A stretch of DNA of 64,000 nt from Alphaproteobacteria bacterium (GTDB lineage Bacteria > Pseudomonadota > Alphaproteobacteria > SHVP01): the NCBI GenBank assembly GCA_040216735.1, contig JAVJOO010000004.1, positions 371,396 to 435,395 on the forward strand. The letters are read 5' to 3'. The position numbers and the translations under genes are program-made. Below are positions 9,573 through 18,954 of the stretch, piece after piece. The notes beneath the pieces are model-generated. The model made no database searches and was not told where the DNA came from. It saw nothing but the letters and a program-made list of their open reading frames with translations. Position 1 is the stretch's first letter, and each line of letters opens with the position of its first letter.

Positions 9573-9640
9573 GGCGCTAGGCGCGGCTACGACCGGTTAA
9601 ACGCCGCAGCCGCCGAGAATGTGCCCCCAAGGAGACACCC

Positions 9641-10261
9641 TCACGCGTCCTGCGTTGACTCCTCGCCGGCCCCGTAGTTGGGCGCGGAGGGAGCGTCGGA
9701 GTCGTTGTATTCATCGTCAGCCGAGTCCTCGCGGGCGCGCGCCGCAAGTTCTTCCGATTCGAAGAAGGCTTCGGCTGCATTGACCGGCGTGCCGGCGGCC
9801 TGGGCGGTGGCTTCGTCGGCAGAACGGGCGACGTTGATCGTCACCTCGACCGATACCTCCGGGTGGAGCCGGATTGGAGCTGCCGACAGACCGAGATGCT
9901 TGATCGTTGCCTGCAGTTGGACCTGGTGGCGGTCTAGGGTGAAACCCGCTTCGGTGACGGCCTGGGCGATATCGCGGCTGTTGACCGATCCGTAGAGTTG
10001 GCCGCTTTCGCTGGCTTGGCGAAGAATGACAACCGACAGGCCGTCCATCTTGGCGGCGACCGCTTCGGCTTCCTTTTTCTGCTCGAGATTATTCGTTTCG
10101 AGCTGGGCCTTTTGGGCCTCGAACAATTTCCGGTTTTCCGCCGTCGAGCGAAGCGCCTTGTTCTTCGGCAAGAGGTAGTTGCGCGCGAAGCCGGGTTTGA
10201 CCCGGACCACGTCGCCCATTTGGCCGAGCTTCTCGACGCGCTCTAGCAATATGACTTCCAT
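9641..10261 (-). CDS. rplI: 50S ribosomal protein L9
   Basis: The N-terminal domain reads [17 protein letters not shown] followed by [16 protein letters not shown], the L9 signature, then a long Lys/Glu-rich helix and the C-terminal domain ending near residue 150. Length is 206, against about 150 in E. coli: the extra 50 residues form an acidic tail (many Glu, Asp, Ala, with NDSDAP). It is 21 bases downstream of rpsR, without the multi-spanning DUF2232 gene that some relatives carry between them. Confidence 0.96.
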   Translation of the reverse strand: MEVILLERVEKLGQMGDVVRVKPGFARNYLLPKNKALRSTAENRKLFEAQKAQLETNNLEQKKEAEAVAAKMDGLSVVILRQASESGQLYGSVNSRDIAQAVTEAGFTLDRHQVQLQATIKHLGLSAAPIRLHPEVSVEVTINVARSADEATAQAAGTPVNAAEAFFESEELAARAREDSADDEYNDSDAPSAPNYGAGEESTQDA

Positions 10262-10282
10262 CGTCTTCTCCTCGACCCGTGC

Positions 10283-10516
10283 TTAATCGAGCACGTATGG
10301 CATGAGTGCCAGGAACCGGGCGCGTTTGATTGCCCGCGCAAGTTCACGCTGCTTCTTGGCCGAAACAGCCGTGATGCGGGACGGAACGATCTTGCCCCGT
10401 TCCGACGTGAACCGTTGGAGCAACTTAACGTCTTTGTAGTCGATCTTCGGCGCCGTATCGCTTGAGAACGGGCAGGATTTGCGGCGGCGGAAAAACGGGC
10501 GAGGACGCGTACTCAT
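10283..10516 (-). CDS. rpsR: 30S ribosomal protein S18
   Basis: The 77-residue protein carries the S18 pattern [19 protein letters not shown] and ends with [12 protein letters not shown], fully typical. S18 pairs with S6 on the platform of the small ribosomal subunit. Its ATG overlaps the rpsF stop by four bases (ATGA), so S6 and S18 are translationally coupled. Confidence 0.97.
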   Translation of the reverse strand: MSTRPRPFFRRRKSCPFSSDTAPKIDYKDVKLLQRFTSERGKIVPSRITAVSAKKQRELARAIKRARFLALMPYVLD

Positions 10517-10953
10517 GCGCTGTCTCCCTCTTGGGTCGTTTCTTTGTCTGCACTTGGTTTGTCATTGCCGGACTTGTCGCTATCTGAAGAGCGCGAGTCG
10601 CTGCTGTCGCCGTAGCTGCGGGTGCGCTCGCCTCGGAACTTCATAACCGCCGACGGTCCCTCTTCGAGTTCGTCGACGCGCAGCGTCATGTGGCGGATGA
10701 CGTCCTCGTTCAATTGCATGTTGCGTTCCATTTCCAGGACCGCGGGCGCCGGTGCGTCGAGGTTGAACATGACGTAGTGGCCTTTGCGGTTCTTCTTGAT
10801 TTTGAAGGCCATGGTGCGCAAGCCCCAGAACTCGGTCTTTTCGACCTTTCCGCCGCCACTTTCGAGGATCTCTTTGAAACGTGCGGCAAGTTCTTCAACT
10901 TGCTGATTCGATACGTCCTGTCGGACGATAAAGACGTTTTCGTATAACGCCAT
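10513..10953 (-). CDS. rpsF: 30S ribosomal protein S6
   Basis: The N-terminal 95 residues are standard S6: [12 protein letters not shown], then ENWGLR-like [27 protein letters not shown] Ser/Asp/Lys-rich tail of about 45 residues follows (for example [13 protein letters not shown]). A clear ribosome binding site, AAGGAG six bases before the ATG, precedes it. It is the first gene of the rpsF-rpsR-rplI run and has a probable promoter at 11048-11075 and an 88-base leader with two hairpins. Confidence 0.97.
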   Translation of the reverse strand: MALYENVFIVRQDVSNQQVEELAARFKEILESGGGKVEKTEFWGLRTMAFKIKKNRKGHYVMFNLDAPAPAVLEMERNMQLNEDVIRHMTLRVDELEEGPSAVMKFRGERTRSYGDSSDSRSSDSDKSGNDKPSADKETTQEGDSA

Positions 10954-10976
10954 CCGTATCTCCTTACGGTTGTTGC

Positions 10977-11026
10977 GCTCGGGAGCCGACGGGCCAATCC
11001 GAGCATGAGCCGGGTCTCACCCCGGC
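10977..11026 (-). promoter_or_regulatory. rpsF leader hairpins
   Basis: Between the probable rpsF transcription start (about 11041) and its ATG lie two inverted repeats. One has six-base arms at 11009-11014 and 11021-11026 with a six-base loop. The other has six-base arms at 10977-10982 and 10999-11004 with a 16-base loop. S6 or S6:S18 leaders with regulatory hairpins are known in other bacteria; whether this one binds the proteins is only inference. Confidence 0.35.
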
Positions 11027-11047
11027 AAGGAGTATGTGAGCCGCGGG

Positions 11048-11075
11048 AATATACAGCTTTTCCGGTCGCTCGCAA
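11048..11075 (-). promoter_or_regulatory. Probable rpsF promoter
   Basis: On the minus strand TTGCGA (11075-11070) is followed, 16 bases on, by TATATT (11053-11048). It is the best sigma-70-like pair in the 189-base gap between the divergent rpsF and fabD genes. Confidence 0.5.
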
Positions 11076-11142
11076 GGCGTGGCTTGACACGTCGCGTCCA
11101 AAGGTGCGACTCGGGCGCTGGATCGGTCAAGAGGGGTGCGGC

Positions 11143-12081
11143 ATGGCGACGGCGTTTGTTTTCCCGGGGCAGGGTTCCCAGGCTGTGGGTATGGGAAAAG
11201 ATCTGGCCGACGCCCTTCCTGAGGCCCGCGAGGTCTTCGAAGAAGTCGACGAGGCGTTGAATTTCAAGCTCAGCCGCTTGATGTGGGAAGGCCCGCCCGA
11301 GGATCTCATGCTGACCGAACACGCCCAGCCCGCCCTGATGGCGGTTTCGGTCGCGGCGGTCAGGGCAATCCGCAAAGGCGGCTACGATATCGCCGCGAAA
11401 CTGGACTATGTCGCAGGTCACTCGCTAGGCGAATACTCGGCCCTCACCGCGACCGGCGCCCTGTCGCTCACGGATTCAGCGCGCCTATTGCGGCGGCGCG
11501 GACAGGCCATGCAGCAAGCCGTACCGGTGGGCGAGGGGGCGATGGCGGCCCTGCTCGGCGCCGACCTCGATCTTGCGCTCGAAATCGTTGCGGAAGCCGC
11601 CGACGGCGACGTTTGCCAAGTCGCCAACGACAACGGTGGCGGTCAGGTTGTCATCAGCGGTGCGCGTGCCGCCGTCGACCGCGCCATTGCGATCGCCAAG
11701 GACAAGGGCGTGAAGCGGGCGATGGCGTTGCCCGTGTCGGCGCCTTTCCACTGTGCCCTGATGCAGCCCGCCGCCGACGCCATGGCGGAAGCCTTGGGCG
11801 AAGTGTCTGTCGCCGATCCCTGCGTCGCGCTGGTTGCAAACGTCACGGCGGACGAGGTCGTCGATGCAGCCGACATCCCGGGGTTGCTCGTCGACCAGGT
11901 CACCAAGATGGTGCGCTGGCGCGAAAGCGTCCTATTCATGCGCGACAAGGGCGTCGACCGGTTGGTCGAGGTCGGGGCCGGAAAGGTCTTGGCGGGATTG
12001 GCAAAACGCATCGACCGGGATATTTCGGCCCAATCGATCGGCTCGCCCCAGGATATCGACGACTTCTTTAAATCGCTTTAG
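11143..12081 (+). CDS. fabD: Malonyl-CoA:ACP acyltransferase
   Basis: FabD moves malonyl groups from CoA to acyl carrier protein to feed fatty-acid elongation. The start at 11143 gives MATAFVFPGQGSQ, the family N terminus; the upstream part of the frame is non-coding. The nucleophile is Ser94 in GHSLGEYS, the partner His is in SAPFHC, and length 312 is typical. It leads the plus-strand cluster fabD-fabG-acpP-fabF. A TTGACA hexamer sits at 11084-11089 upstream but without a convincing -10 partner. Confidence 0.97.
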   Translation: MATAFVFPGQGSQAVGMGKDLADALPEAREVFEEVDEALNFKLSRLMWEGPPEDLMLTEHAQPALMAVSVAAVRAIRKGGYDIAAKLDYVAGHSLGEYSALTATGALSLTDSARLLRRRGQAMQQAVPVGEGAMAALLGADLDLALEIVAEAADGDVCQVANDNGGGQVVISGARAAVDRAIAIAKDKGVKRAMALPVSAPFHCALMQPAADAMAEALGEVSVADPCVALVANVTADEVVDAADIPGLLVDQVTKMVRWRESVLFMRDKGVDRLVEVGAGKVLAGLAKRIDRDISAQSIGSPQDIDDFFKSL

Positions 12082-12091
12082 TGGAGCCCCT

Positions 12092-12829
12092 ATGTTCGAT
12101 CTGACAGGCAAGAGGGCGTTGGTTACCGGCGCATCGGGCGCAATTGGCGGCGCGATTGCGCGATCGCTCCACGCCGCCGGCGCATCGGTTGCCCTTTCGG
12201 GGACCCGCCAAGAGGCGCTCTCGGCGCTGGCCGCCGAACTGGGGGAGCGTGCGGCGGTTTTCGTCGCTGACCTCTCCGATAGTGCCGCGGTTGAAGCGTT
12301 GATGAAGGCCATGATCGAAGCCCAGGGCGGGATCGATATCCTCGTCAACAACGCCGGTCTCACGCGGGACAATCTGGCGATGCGGATGAAGGACGAAGAG
12401 TGGCAAACCGTGCTCGACGTCAATCTGACGGCTGCGTTTCGTCTGTCCCGGGCGGCCCTTCGTCCCATGATGAAGCAGCGCTGGGGCCGGATCGTCGGCA
12501 TTACCTCGATCGTGGGCGTCACCGGCAATCCAGGTCAGGTCAACTATGCCGCAGCGAAGGCCGGGATGATCGGCATGTCCAAGGCCCTGGCCCAGGAGGT
12601 CGCGTCGCGGGGGATCACGGTGAACTGCATTGCCCCGGGCTTCGTCCAGTCGCCGATGACCGACGCCTTGAGCGAGGACCAGCGCACGAAATTGGCGGCG
12701 GCCATTCCGGCGGGCCGTTTCGGGACCACCGAGGATATCGCCGCCTCGGCGGTCTATCTGGCGAGCGACGAGGCTGCCTACATGACCGGTCAGACGCTCC
12801 ACATTAATGGCGGCATGGCGATGATTTAG
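12092..12829 (+). CDS. fabG: 3-oxoacyl-ACP reductase
   Basis: This SDR reduces 3-oxoacyl-ACP with NADPH in fatty-acid elongation. The 245-residue protein has TGASGAIG at 12-19, NNAG with RDNLAMRMKD after it (a FabG feature), and the catalytic YAAAK segment near residue 150; it ends with GGMAMI. The ATG at 12092 has GTGGAG five bases before it and lies ten bases after fabD. Confidence 0.97.
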   Translation: MFDLTGKRALVTGASGAIGGAIARSLHAAGASVALSGTRQEALSALAAELGERAAVFVADLSDSAAVEALMKAMIEAQGGIDILVNNAGLTRDNLAMRMKDEEWQTVLDVNLTAAFRLSRAALRPMMKQRWGRIVGITSIVGVTGNPGQVNYAAAKAGMIGMSKALAQEVASRGITVNCIAPGFVQSPMTDALSEDQRTKLAAAIPAGRFGTTEDIAASAVYLASDEAAYMTGQTLHINGGMAMI

Positions 12830-12902
12830 GGCGCAAAACATGGCCTCGCGGGCCGCTAGTCATCCCATCTAAAGTATGTTACGAACCCTTCGCAGTAGGG
12901 CC

Positions 12903-12930
12903 TTAACAGCTGCGTTTTGGTCGTTACAAT
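12903..12930 (+). promoter_or_regulatory. Probable acpP promoter
   Basis: TTAACA at 12903-12908 and TACAAT at 12925-12930 are 16 bases apart, in the 170-base gap between fabG and acpP. A separate strong promoter for acpP is usual because ACP is very abundant. The predicted leader is about 60 bases. Confidence 0.5.
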
Positions 12931-12999
12931 GGCTACAGATTGTCGGGAAACCGTCCACCGCCGGACCAATACGTCGGCGCAATCCAGGGGAATACGTGA

Positions 13000-13236
13000 A
13001 TGAGTGATATCGCCGACCGTGTGAAGAAAATCGTCATCGAACACCTGGGCGTTGACGAAGAAAAAGTCACAGATTCGGCCAGCTTTATCGACGATCTCGG
13101 GGCCGATAGCCTCGACACAGTTGAGCTTGTGATGGCCTTCGAAGAGGAATTTGGTTGCGAGATTCCCGACGATGCGGCCGAAAAGATCGTCACGGTAAAG
13201 GACGCGGTTGCGTTCCTGCAGTCGGCCGAGTCCTGA
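13000..13236 (+). CDS. acpP: Acyl carrier protein
   Basis: The 78-residue acidic protein has the phosphopantetheine site GADSLD, with Ser37 as the attachment residue, and the helix pattern of ACP ([18 protein letters not shown]). It carries acyl intermediates for FabD, FabG and FabF coded on either side. Confidence 0.98.
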   Translation: MSDIADRVKKIVIEHLGVDEEKVTDSASFIDDLGADSLDTVELVMAFEEEFGCEIPDDAAEKIVTVKDAVAFLQSAES

Positions 13237-13272
13237 TCGTAAAGACGCAACCCGGAAGCGGGAGCGTGAATC

Positions 13273-14538
13273 TTGGAACTTAGACGTGTCGTCGTTACCG
13301 GGCTTGGATTGGTCACACCGATCGGGACCGGGGTCGAACTAACCTGGAAACGCCTCCTGGAAGGCCATTCGGGCATTACGCCCATTCAGAAGTTCGATGT
13401 TTCCGACCTGCCTGCAAAAATCGCGGCCCAGGTCGTGCCAGGCGACGGCGAGGGCGAGTTCAATTTCGACGACTGGGTGTCGCCCAAAGAACGCCGCAAA
13501 ATGGCGGATTTCATCATTTTTGGGTTGGCGGCGGCGCAGCAGGCGATCGACGACGCCAACTGGCATCCCGAAGGCGAAGAAGAACGCTGCCGTACCGGTG
13601 TCTTGATCGGCTCAGGCATCGGCGGCCTCCAGGAAATCGTCGAAGGTGCCAAGACGCTGGACGAACGCGGTCCGCGTCGTCTCAGCCCGTTCTTCATCCC
13701 GATGGCGTTGATCAACCTGGTCTCGGGTCACACCTCCATCCGGTTCGGCTTCAAGGGGCCCAACCACGCTGTCGTTACAGCGTGCTCGACGGGCGCCCAC
13801 GCCATTGGCGACGCCGCCCGTTTCATCAGCATGGACGATGCCGACGTCATGGTTGCGGGCGGCACGGAATCGGCAATATGCCGTCTTGGGATGGCCGGAT
13901 TCGCAGCAGCGCGCGCGCTATCGACGGATTTCAACGACACGCCGACGAAGGCGTCGCGGCCTTGGGACAAGGACCGCGACGGATTTGTCATGGGCGAGGG
14001 GGCCGGCGTGGTGGTTCTCGAAGAACTCGAACATGCCAAGGCGCGCGGCGCTAAGATTTATGCCGAGGTTGTCGGCTACGGCCTGTCGGGCGATGCACAC
14101 CACATCACGGCACCGGCCGAAGACGGCGGCGGTGCTTTCCGGGCCATGCAAATGGCGATGAAGCGGGCAGCACTGGCGCCTAAGGACATCGACTACATCA
14201 ACGCCCACGGGACCTCGACGCCGCTTGGCGATGAGATCGAGATCCAGGCGGTGAAACGTCTGTTCGGCGACGCCGCCTACGATTTGTCCATGTCGTCGAC
14301 GAAATCGGCGGTCGGTCACCTGCTCGGTGCCGCCGGTTCGGTCGAGGCGATTTTTAGTATCCTCGCGATGCGCGACGGGGTGGTACCGCCGACCCTGAAT
14401 CTGGATAACCCGAGTGAAGGGTGCGATCTCGACTTGGTGCCGCACACGGCGAAGAAAAGAGAGATCAGGGCGACGCTGTCGAACTCCTTCGGGTTTGGCG
14501 GAACGAACGCGTCGTTGATTTTCGCCCGACCGCAGTAA
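13273..14538 (+). CDS. fabF: 3-oxoacyl-ACP synthase II
   Basis: FabF is the chain-elongating condensing enzyme of fatty-acid synthesis. Cys171 in VTACSTGAHAIGDA is the acyl-accepting residue, with the two histidines in NAHGTSTPLGD and GHLLGAAGS completing the Cys-His-His triad; length 421 is typical. The start is a TTG (reading MELRRVVVTG), with GGGAG at 13259-13263 before it; no in-frame ATG lies near the N terminus. It follows acpP by 36 bases. Confidence 0.97.
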   Translation: MELRRVVVTGLGLVTPIGTGVELTWKRLLEGHSGITPIQKFDVSDLPAKIAAQVVPGDGEGEFNFDDWVSPKERRKMADFIIFGLAAAQQAIDDANWHPEGEEERCRTGVLIGSGIGGLQEIVEGAKTLDERGPRRLSPFFIPMALINLVSGHTSIRFGFKGPNHAVVTACSTGAHAIGDAARFISMDDADVMVAGGTESAICRLGMAGFAAARALSTDFNDTPTKASRPWDKDRDGFVMGEGAGVVVLEELEHAKARGAKIYAEVVGYGLSGDAHHITAPAEDGGGAFRAMQMAMKRAALAPKDIDYINAHGTSTPLGDEIEIQAVKRLFGDAAYDLSMSSTKSAVGHLLGAAGSVEAIFSILAMRDGVVPPTLNLDNPSEGCDLDLVPHTAKKREIRATLSNSFGFGGTNASLIFARPQ

Positions 14539-14548
14539 CGCGACGGCC

Positions 14549-15532
14549 ATGAGCCGCAAGACGATCCGCGCACTCACACTGATGCTGGTCGTAGCGGTGA
14601 CCGCCGCAGCTGGCATGTTGGTTTGGGGCGCTTCGATTTTCGATGCGGATGGCCCCGCCATCGAAGACACCACGATCGTCTTGCCGCGCGGATCGTCGGT
14701 CGCCCAGATCGCCCGTTCGCTTGAAACCCATGGCATTCTCGAACAACCCGATTTGTTTCGCTTGGTCGTCCGCGCCACCGGCCAGAGCAAATCCCTGCGC
14801 GCCGGCGAGTACCTTGTGCCGGCGGCCAGTTCGATGCGGGCTGTCTTGGCGCTCCTGATTAGCGGCGAGACGGTTGTTCGCCGCTTTACCCTTCCCGAGG
14901 GAGTCACCACTGTCGATGCGCTCGCCCTGATTTCTACTGCCGAAGGGCTGGAGGGGGCGCCGCCTATCGGCGTTGGGGAAGGCGGCTTGTTGCCGGAGAC
15001 CTACCACTACGCCTACGGCGACGCCCGGGCGGAGGTTGTCGCGCGGATGCAGCGGGCCATGGCGACGTTGATTGAAGAACTGTGGCCAGTGCGTGCGGCT
15101 AATCTGCCCTTCGACAGCCCCGCCGAAGCGATCGTCCTTGCGTCGATCGTTGAAAAGGAAACGGGTGTCGCCGAAGAACGGGCTCTCGTCGCCGGCGTTT
15201 TTGTCAATCGTTTGCGCCGCGGTATGCGTTTGCAATCCGACCCGACCGTGGTTTACGCGCTGACCCTGGGGAAAGGCGCTCTGGGGCGCCGGTTGACGCG
15301 CGACGACCTTGCCGTCGACTCGCCGTTCAACACCTACCGGGTTGCCGGTTTACCACCTGCACCCATTGCAAACCCCGGCCGCGCCGCGCTCGAAGCGGTT
15401 CTCAATCCGACCGAGACCGAGAATCTTTTCTTCGTCGCCGACGGAACCGGCGGTCATGTCTTTGCCCGGACGTTGGAGGAGCATCGTCGGAACGTTCGTC
15501 GGTGGCGTCAAATCCGCGCCGAGCAGAACTGA
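14549..15532 (+). CDS. mltG: Endolytic murein transglycosylase MltG
   Basis: MltG cleaves nascent glycan strands at the inner membrane and helps set their length. The 327-residue protein has one N-terminal membrane helix (about residues 7-27), a LysM-like region and the YceG domain with the catalytic Glu in ASIVEKETGV, followed by LQSDPTVVYA and the SPFNTYRVAGLPP signature. It follows fabF by ten bases, as often in proteobacteria. Confidence 0.95.
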   Translation: MSRKTIRALTLMLVVAVTAAAGMLVWGASIFDADGPAIEDTTIVLPRGSSVAQIARSLETHGILEQPDLFRLVVRATGQSKSLRAGEYLVPAASSMRAVLALLISGETVVRRFTLPEGVTTVDALALISTAEGLEGAPPIGVGEGGLLPETYHYAYGDARAEVVARMQRAMATLIEELWPVRAANLPFDSPAEAIVLASIVEKETGVAEERALVAGVFVNRLRRGMRLQSDPTVVYALTLGKGALGRRLTRDDLAVDSPFNTYRVAGLPPAPIANPGRAALEAVLNPTETENLFFVADGTGGHVFARTLEEHRRNVRRWRQIRAEQN

Positions 15533-15606
15533 ATCCTTGTTGGCATCCATGGCGGACTTTATAGATTGGGCCATGCAAGTCCCGCCAACCGACCGGATTT
15601 CCTGAC

Positions 15607-16491
15607 GTGTCGATTTCCAGCATGACCGGCTTCGCCCGCAAGGAAGGGCGGAGCGGGCCGTTCGAGTGGGCATGGGAAATGCGCAGCGTCAACGGTCGCG
15701 GGCTCGACCTGCGCTTGCGCCTACCCAGCGGCTTGGAGGACCTGGAAGGACACGTCCGCGCCGCCGCACCGAAACTGTTCAACCGCGGCAATATCCAAGT
15801 CTCGCTTCAGTTCGATCAGCGTGCCCAGCAGGAATTGCGGGTCAACCAAGACGTTCTGTCCCAGGTGCTGCGGGAACTCGCGGCCCTCCGGGGAACCCCA
15901 GGCACGACCGATGCGTCGCTTGACGGCGTACTGGCTCTGCGCGGTGTTTTGGAGCTCCAGGAGCAGGAAATTTCCCCGGACGAAATTGCATCCCGCGACG
16001 CGGCGTTGCTTTCGAGTTTCGATGCGTCCCTCGCGGCGCTCGATAAGGCGCGGCGCGAGGAGGGGGGACGGATCGACGTGACCCTGCGGGCCCATCTGGA
16101 TACGATCGCGGCCCTCGTTGCCAAGGCCGAGGCCGTTGCTGCGAGCCGGCCTGAGTCGGCGCGCGAACGGCTGCGGACCCAGGTCGCCGACCTGCTGGCG
16201 GATCGGGCCGGTCTACCCGAAGACCGGTTGGCCCAGGAGCTGGCCCTGCTGTTGGTCAAATCCGACATCGCCGAGGAAATCCAGAGACTGCGGGCCCACA
16301 TCGAATCGGCTTTCGATTCCCTCAACAGCGGCGAGGCGGTGGGCCGCCGTCTCGACTTTCTCTGTCAGGAATTCAACAGGGAAGCCAATACGCTATGTTC
16401 GAAAGCGGGCGATGTCGCGTTGACCGCCATCGGCCTTGATCTCAAGGTAGAGGTCGACCGCCTTCGCGAGCAGGTTCAAAACGTTGAGTAA
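15607..16491 (+). CDS. YicC family endoribonuclease
   Basis: The 294-residue protein begins with SSMTGFARKEG and has the family run WEMRSVNGRGLDLRLRLP, and ends with the DUF1732 part (EEIQRLRAHIESAF...GRRLDFLCQEFNREANTLCSKA). YicC proteins are endoribonucleases, shown for E. coli; the role in this lineage is not known. The start is a GTG at 15607. Its stop overlaps the TTG start of gmk, a pairing common in bacteria. Confidence 0.93.
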   Translation: MSISSMTGFARKEGRSGPFEWAWEMRSVNGRGLDLRLRLPSGLEDLEGHVRAAAPKLFNRGNIQVSLQFDQRAQQELRVNQDVLSQVLRELAALRGTPGTTDASLDGVLALRGVLELQEQEISPDEIASRDAALLSSFDASLAALDKARREEGGRIDVTLRAHLDTIAALVAKAEAVAASRPESARERLRTQVADLLADRAGLPEDRLAQELALLLVKSDIAEEIQRLRAHIESAFDSLNSGEAVGRRLDFLCQEFNREANTLCSKAGDVALTAIGLDLKVEVDRLREQVQNVE

Positions 16492-17119
16492 GGCAACCGC
16501 GTCGATAAAGCGTCGCGGCTTCATGCTGGTCCTGTCGTCGCCGTCCGGCGCGGGTAAGACCACGTTGTCGCGCTGGTTGCTTGAAAACCGGAAGGATTTC
16601 GTGATGTCGGTTTCGGTGACGACCCGCCCGCCGCGGAAAAGCGAGATTGAAGGCCGGGACTACCGCTTCATCGACACTGCCACGTTTGACGCCATGGTTG
16701 CGGCGGGCGAACTGCTCGAACACGCGCAGGTCTTCGATCATTCCTATGGGTCGCCGAAACAACCGGTAACGGCGGCGCTCGAAAAGGGGCAGAACGTTCT
16801 GTTCGACATCGATTGGCAGGGCGCCCAGCAAATCGAGCAAACCACCGAAGAGCACGTTGTCTCGGTGTTCATTTTACCGCCCAGTTTCGAGGAGCTTCGC
16901 AACCGGTTGCGCAAACGCGGTCTCGACAGCGAGGCCGTCGTCGAGAGCCGCATGGCCAAGGCGCCGAACGAGATGAGTCATTGGTCGGAATACGACTACG
17001 TCCTGATCAACGAAGACGTAGACATCTGCACCAAGCAGCTCGAAACCATTATCGAAGCGGAGTCTCTCCGGCGACCTCGCCAAATCGGTCTGACGGAGTT
17101 CGTCCGCGCGCTACGGTGA
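16484..17119 (+). CDS. gmk: Guanylate kinase
   Basis: Gmk phosphorylates GMP to GDP. The P-loop SSPSGAGKT is at residues 18-26, followed by [10 protein letters not shown] and EGRDYRFID, which bind GMP. With the TTG start at 16484 the protein has 211 residues and overlaps the YicC stop by eight bases; an ATG at 16523 would remove 13 residues and leave a very short N terminus. Its last bases overlap the convergent rsmA stop by nine bases. Confidence 0.96.
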   Translation: MSKATASIKRRGFMLVLSSPSGAGKTTLSRWLLENRKDFVMSVSVTTRPPRKSEIEGRDYRFIDTATFDAMVAAGELLEHAQVFDHSYGSPKQPVTAALEKGQNVLFDIDWQGAQQIEQTTEEHVVSVFILPPSFEELRNRLRKRGLDSEAVVESRMAKAPNEMSHWSEYDYVLINEDVDICTKQLETIIEAESLRRPRQIGLTEFVRALR

Positions 17120-17944
17120 AGCCGGAACGCGCGCGGCAATCGCACAGAACTGAGCGACGGTAAGATCCTCCGCGCGATCGGTCGGATCGATCCCGAGGTC
17201 GCCGAGCAATACGATAGGATTGTCGACGAGGCGCTTGAGGCTCGAGCGCAACATCTTACGGCGTTGGCCGAAGGCTGCGGCGGTCACGCGCTCCAAGCTG
17301 CCGGGGTCGATGGCGATGGGGTCGACGCGCGGCGTCAGGCGAACGACCGTCGAGTCGACCTTCGGCGGCGGCACGAAGGCTTGCGCCGGAACATCGAAGG
17401 CCCGTTGCACCTTGCATCGCCACTGGGCCAAGACGCTGATCCGGCCGTAGGTCTTGCTCCCGGGCGCGGCCACAAGCCGGTCGGCAACCTCCTTTTGGAA
17501 CATCAGGGTCATGCCTGAGAACGGCAGCGGCGTCGCCGTGAGCCACTTCGCCAACAGGACCGTCGAGATGTTGTAGGGAAGGTTGGCGACAGCAAGGGCG
17601 TCCGGCGCGACGAGATCTACTTCCCGGCAACCGAGCGCGTCGGCCTCGATAACGGTCAGTCGGTTCGGATAGTGCGCCCCGAGATCGGCCAGCGCCGCAA
17701 GACACCGATAGTCGGTCTCCACCGCGACGACGCATGCCCCGGCCTCCAGCAACGCTCGCGTGAGCCCGCCCGGACCTGGCCCGACTTCGTAAACCGTCTT
17801 GCCGTGCACATCGCCGGCGGTACGCACAATCCGGCGCGTCAGGTTCAGGTCGAGGAGGAAATGCTGGCCGAGCGACTTGCGCGCGTCCAAGCCATGTTGC
17901 CGAATGACGTCGCGCAGAGGCGGCAGGTCCGCCGGTGCACTCAC
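17111..17944 (-). CDS. rsmA: 16S rRNA dimethyladenosine transferase RsmA (KsgA)
   Basis: RsmA dimethylates two adjacent adenosines at the end of 16S rRNA during small-subunit assembly. The protein (277 residues) has GQHFLLD at the N terminus, the SAM motif [12 protein letters not shown], the catalytic NLPYNIST and the C-terminal helical domain. The start is GTG, overlapping the pdxA stop as GTGA. It is the last gene of the lptF-to-rsmA minus-strand run. Confidence 0.96.
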   Translation of the reverse strand: MSAPADLPPLRDVIRQHGLDARKSLGQHFLLDLNLTRRIVRTAGDVHGKTVYEVGPGPGGLTRALLEAGACVVAVETDYRCLAALADLGAHYPNRLTVIEADALGCREVDLVAPDALAVANLPYNISTVLLAKWLTATPLPFSGMTLMFQKEVADRLVAAPGSKTYGRISVLAQWRCKVQRAFDVPAQAFVPPPKVDSTVVRLTPRVDPIAIDPGSLERVTAAAFGQRRKMLRSSLKRLVDNPIVLLGDLGIDPTDRAEDLTVAQFCAIAARVPASP

Positions 17945-18954
17945 GCCGTTTGCGATCGGGTGCGGGCCATGGCCTGGGCGAGCCGCACCGCTTCGATAAA
18001 ACTACTCGGGTCGGCCAGTCCCTTGCCGACAATATCCAGCGCGGTCCCGTGATCGGGGGAGGTTCGCACAAAGGGCAGGCCGAGCGTCACGTTGACCGCC
18101 CGCTCGAAGGCCAGTGTCTTGATCGGGATCAGGGCTTGGTCGTGATACATGCACAGAACGACGTCGTAGCCGCGCCGCGCCGCCGCGTGGAACAGGCTGT
18201 CGGCCGCCAGCGGACCAACGGCGTCGATCCCCCGCCCATGGAGCGCTGCGACGGCAGGGCGGATGATCGCGTCCTCTTCGGCACCGAACATGCCGTCCTC
18301 CCCGGCGTGGGGATTGAGGCCCGCGACGGCAATCCGTGGTCGCGCGATCCCGTAGTCCCGGCGCATCGCCTGCGCGGCCACCGCGCCGCAGTGCACGATA
18401 GCCTCGGTGGAGAGCGCTGCGATCGCGGCGCGGAGACCGACATGTACGGTGACCGGAATGACCTTGAGCGTGTCGGCCGCGAGCATCATCACCGTCGGAA
18501 TGTCCCCGGCCAGGTGACCGAGGTAGTCGGTATGGCCGCTATAAGCGAACCCGGCTCGCATTAGGGTCGCCTTATGCACCGGGTTGGTCACGACGGCATT
18601 GGCCTGGCCGGCCCGGGTGTGCTCGACCGCGCGGTCGATAGCGCGCAGCACGGCGGGGGCATGTGCGACATCGGGTTTCCCCGACGTTGCCGCGCGCGGC
18701 AACGTTTCCCGCAACACCGGCAGGTGGCGCGCGAAGGCGGCGACCGCGTCGTGGGGCGAGCCGATTTCGGCGACCGCGATGTTCTGTCCCAGGGTGCGCG
18801 CGTTCTGCGCCAGATGGTCGGGATCGCCCACAAAATAGAACGGGCCCAACTTCTCCCGATCGCGGGCTTGCCAGGCTTTGAGGGTGATCTCGGCGCCGAT
18901 CCCGGCGGGTTCGCCCATGGTGACGGCCGTCGCCGTAGCGAGGGCCGCGGCCAT
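17941..18954 (-). CDS. pdxA: 4-hydroxythreonine-4-phosphate dehydrogenase
   Basis: PdxA oxidises 4-phosphohydroxy-threonine in the DXP-dependent pathway to vitamin B6. The 337-residue protein has the family opening [15 protein letters not shown], the metal-binding [10 protein letters not shown] and the C-terminal [13 protein letters not shown] and [16 protein letters not shown] segments. Its ATG shares one base with the surA stop. The surA-pdxA-rsmA order is shared with many proteobacteria. Confidence 0.96.
   Translation of the reverse strand: MAAALATATAVTMGEPAGIGAEITLKAWQARDREKLGPFYFVGDPDHLAQNARTLGQNIAVAEIGSPHDAVAAFARHLPVLRETLPRAATSGKPDVAHAPAVLRAIDRAVEHTRAGQANAVVTNPVHKATLMRAGFAYSGHTDYLGHLAGDIPTVMMLAADTLKVIPVTVHVGLRAAIAALSTEAIVHCGAVAAQAMRRDYGIARPRIAVAGLNPHAGEDGMFGAEEDAIIRPAVAALHGRGIDAVGPLAADSLFHAAARRGYDVVLCMYHDQALIPIKTLAFERAVNVTLGLPFVRTSPDHGTALDIVGKGLADPSSFIEAVRLAQAMARTRSQTA

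Noticed and set aside
11084-11089. TTGACA as a fabD promoter -35
   Set aside because: No acceptable -10 sequence lies 16 to 18 bases downstream.
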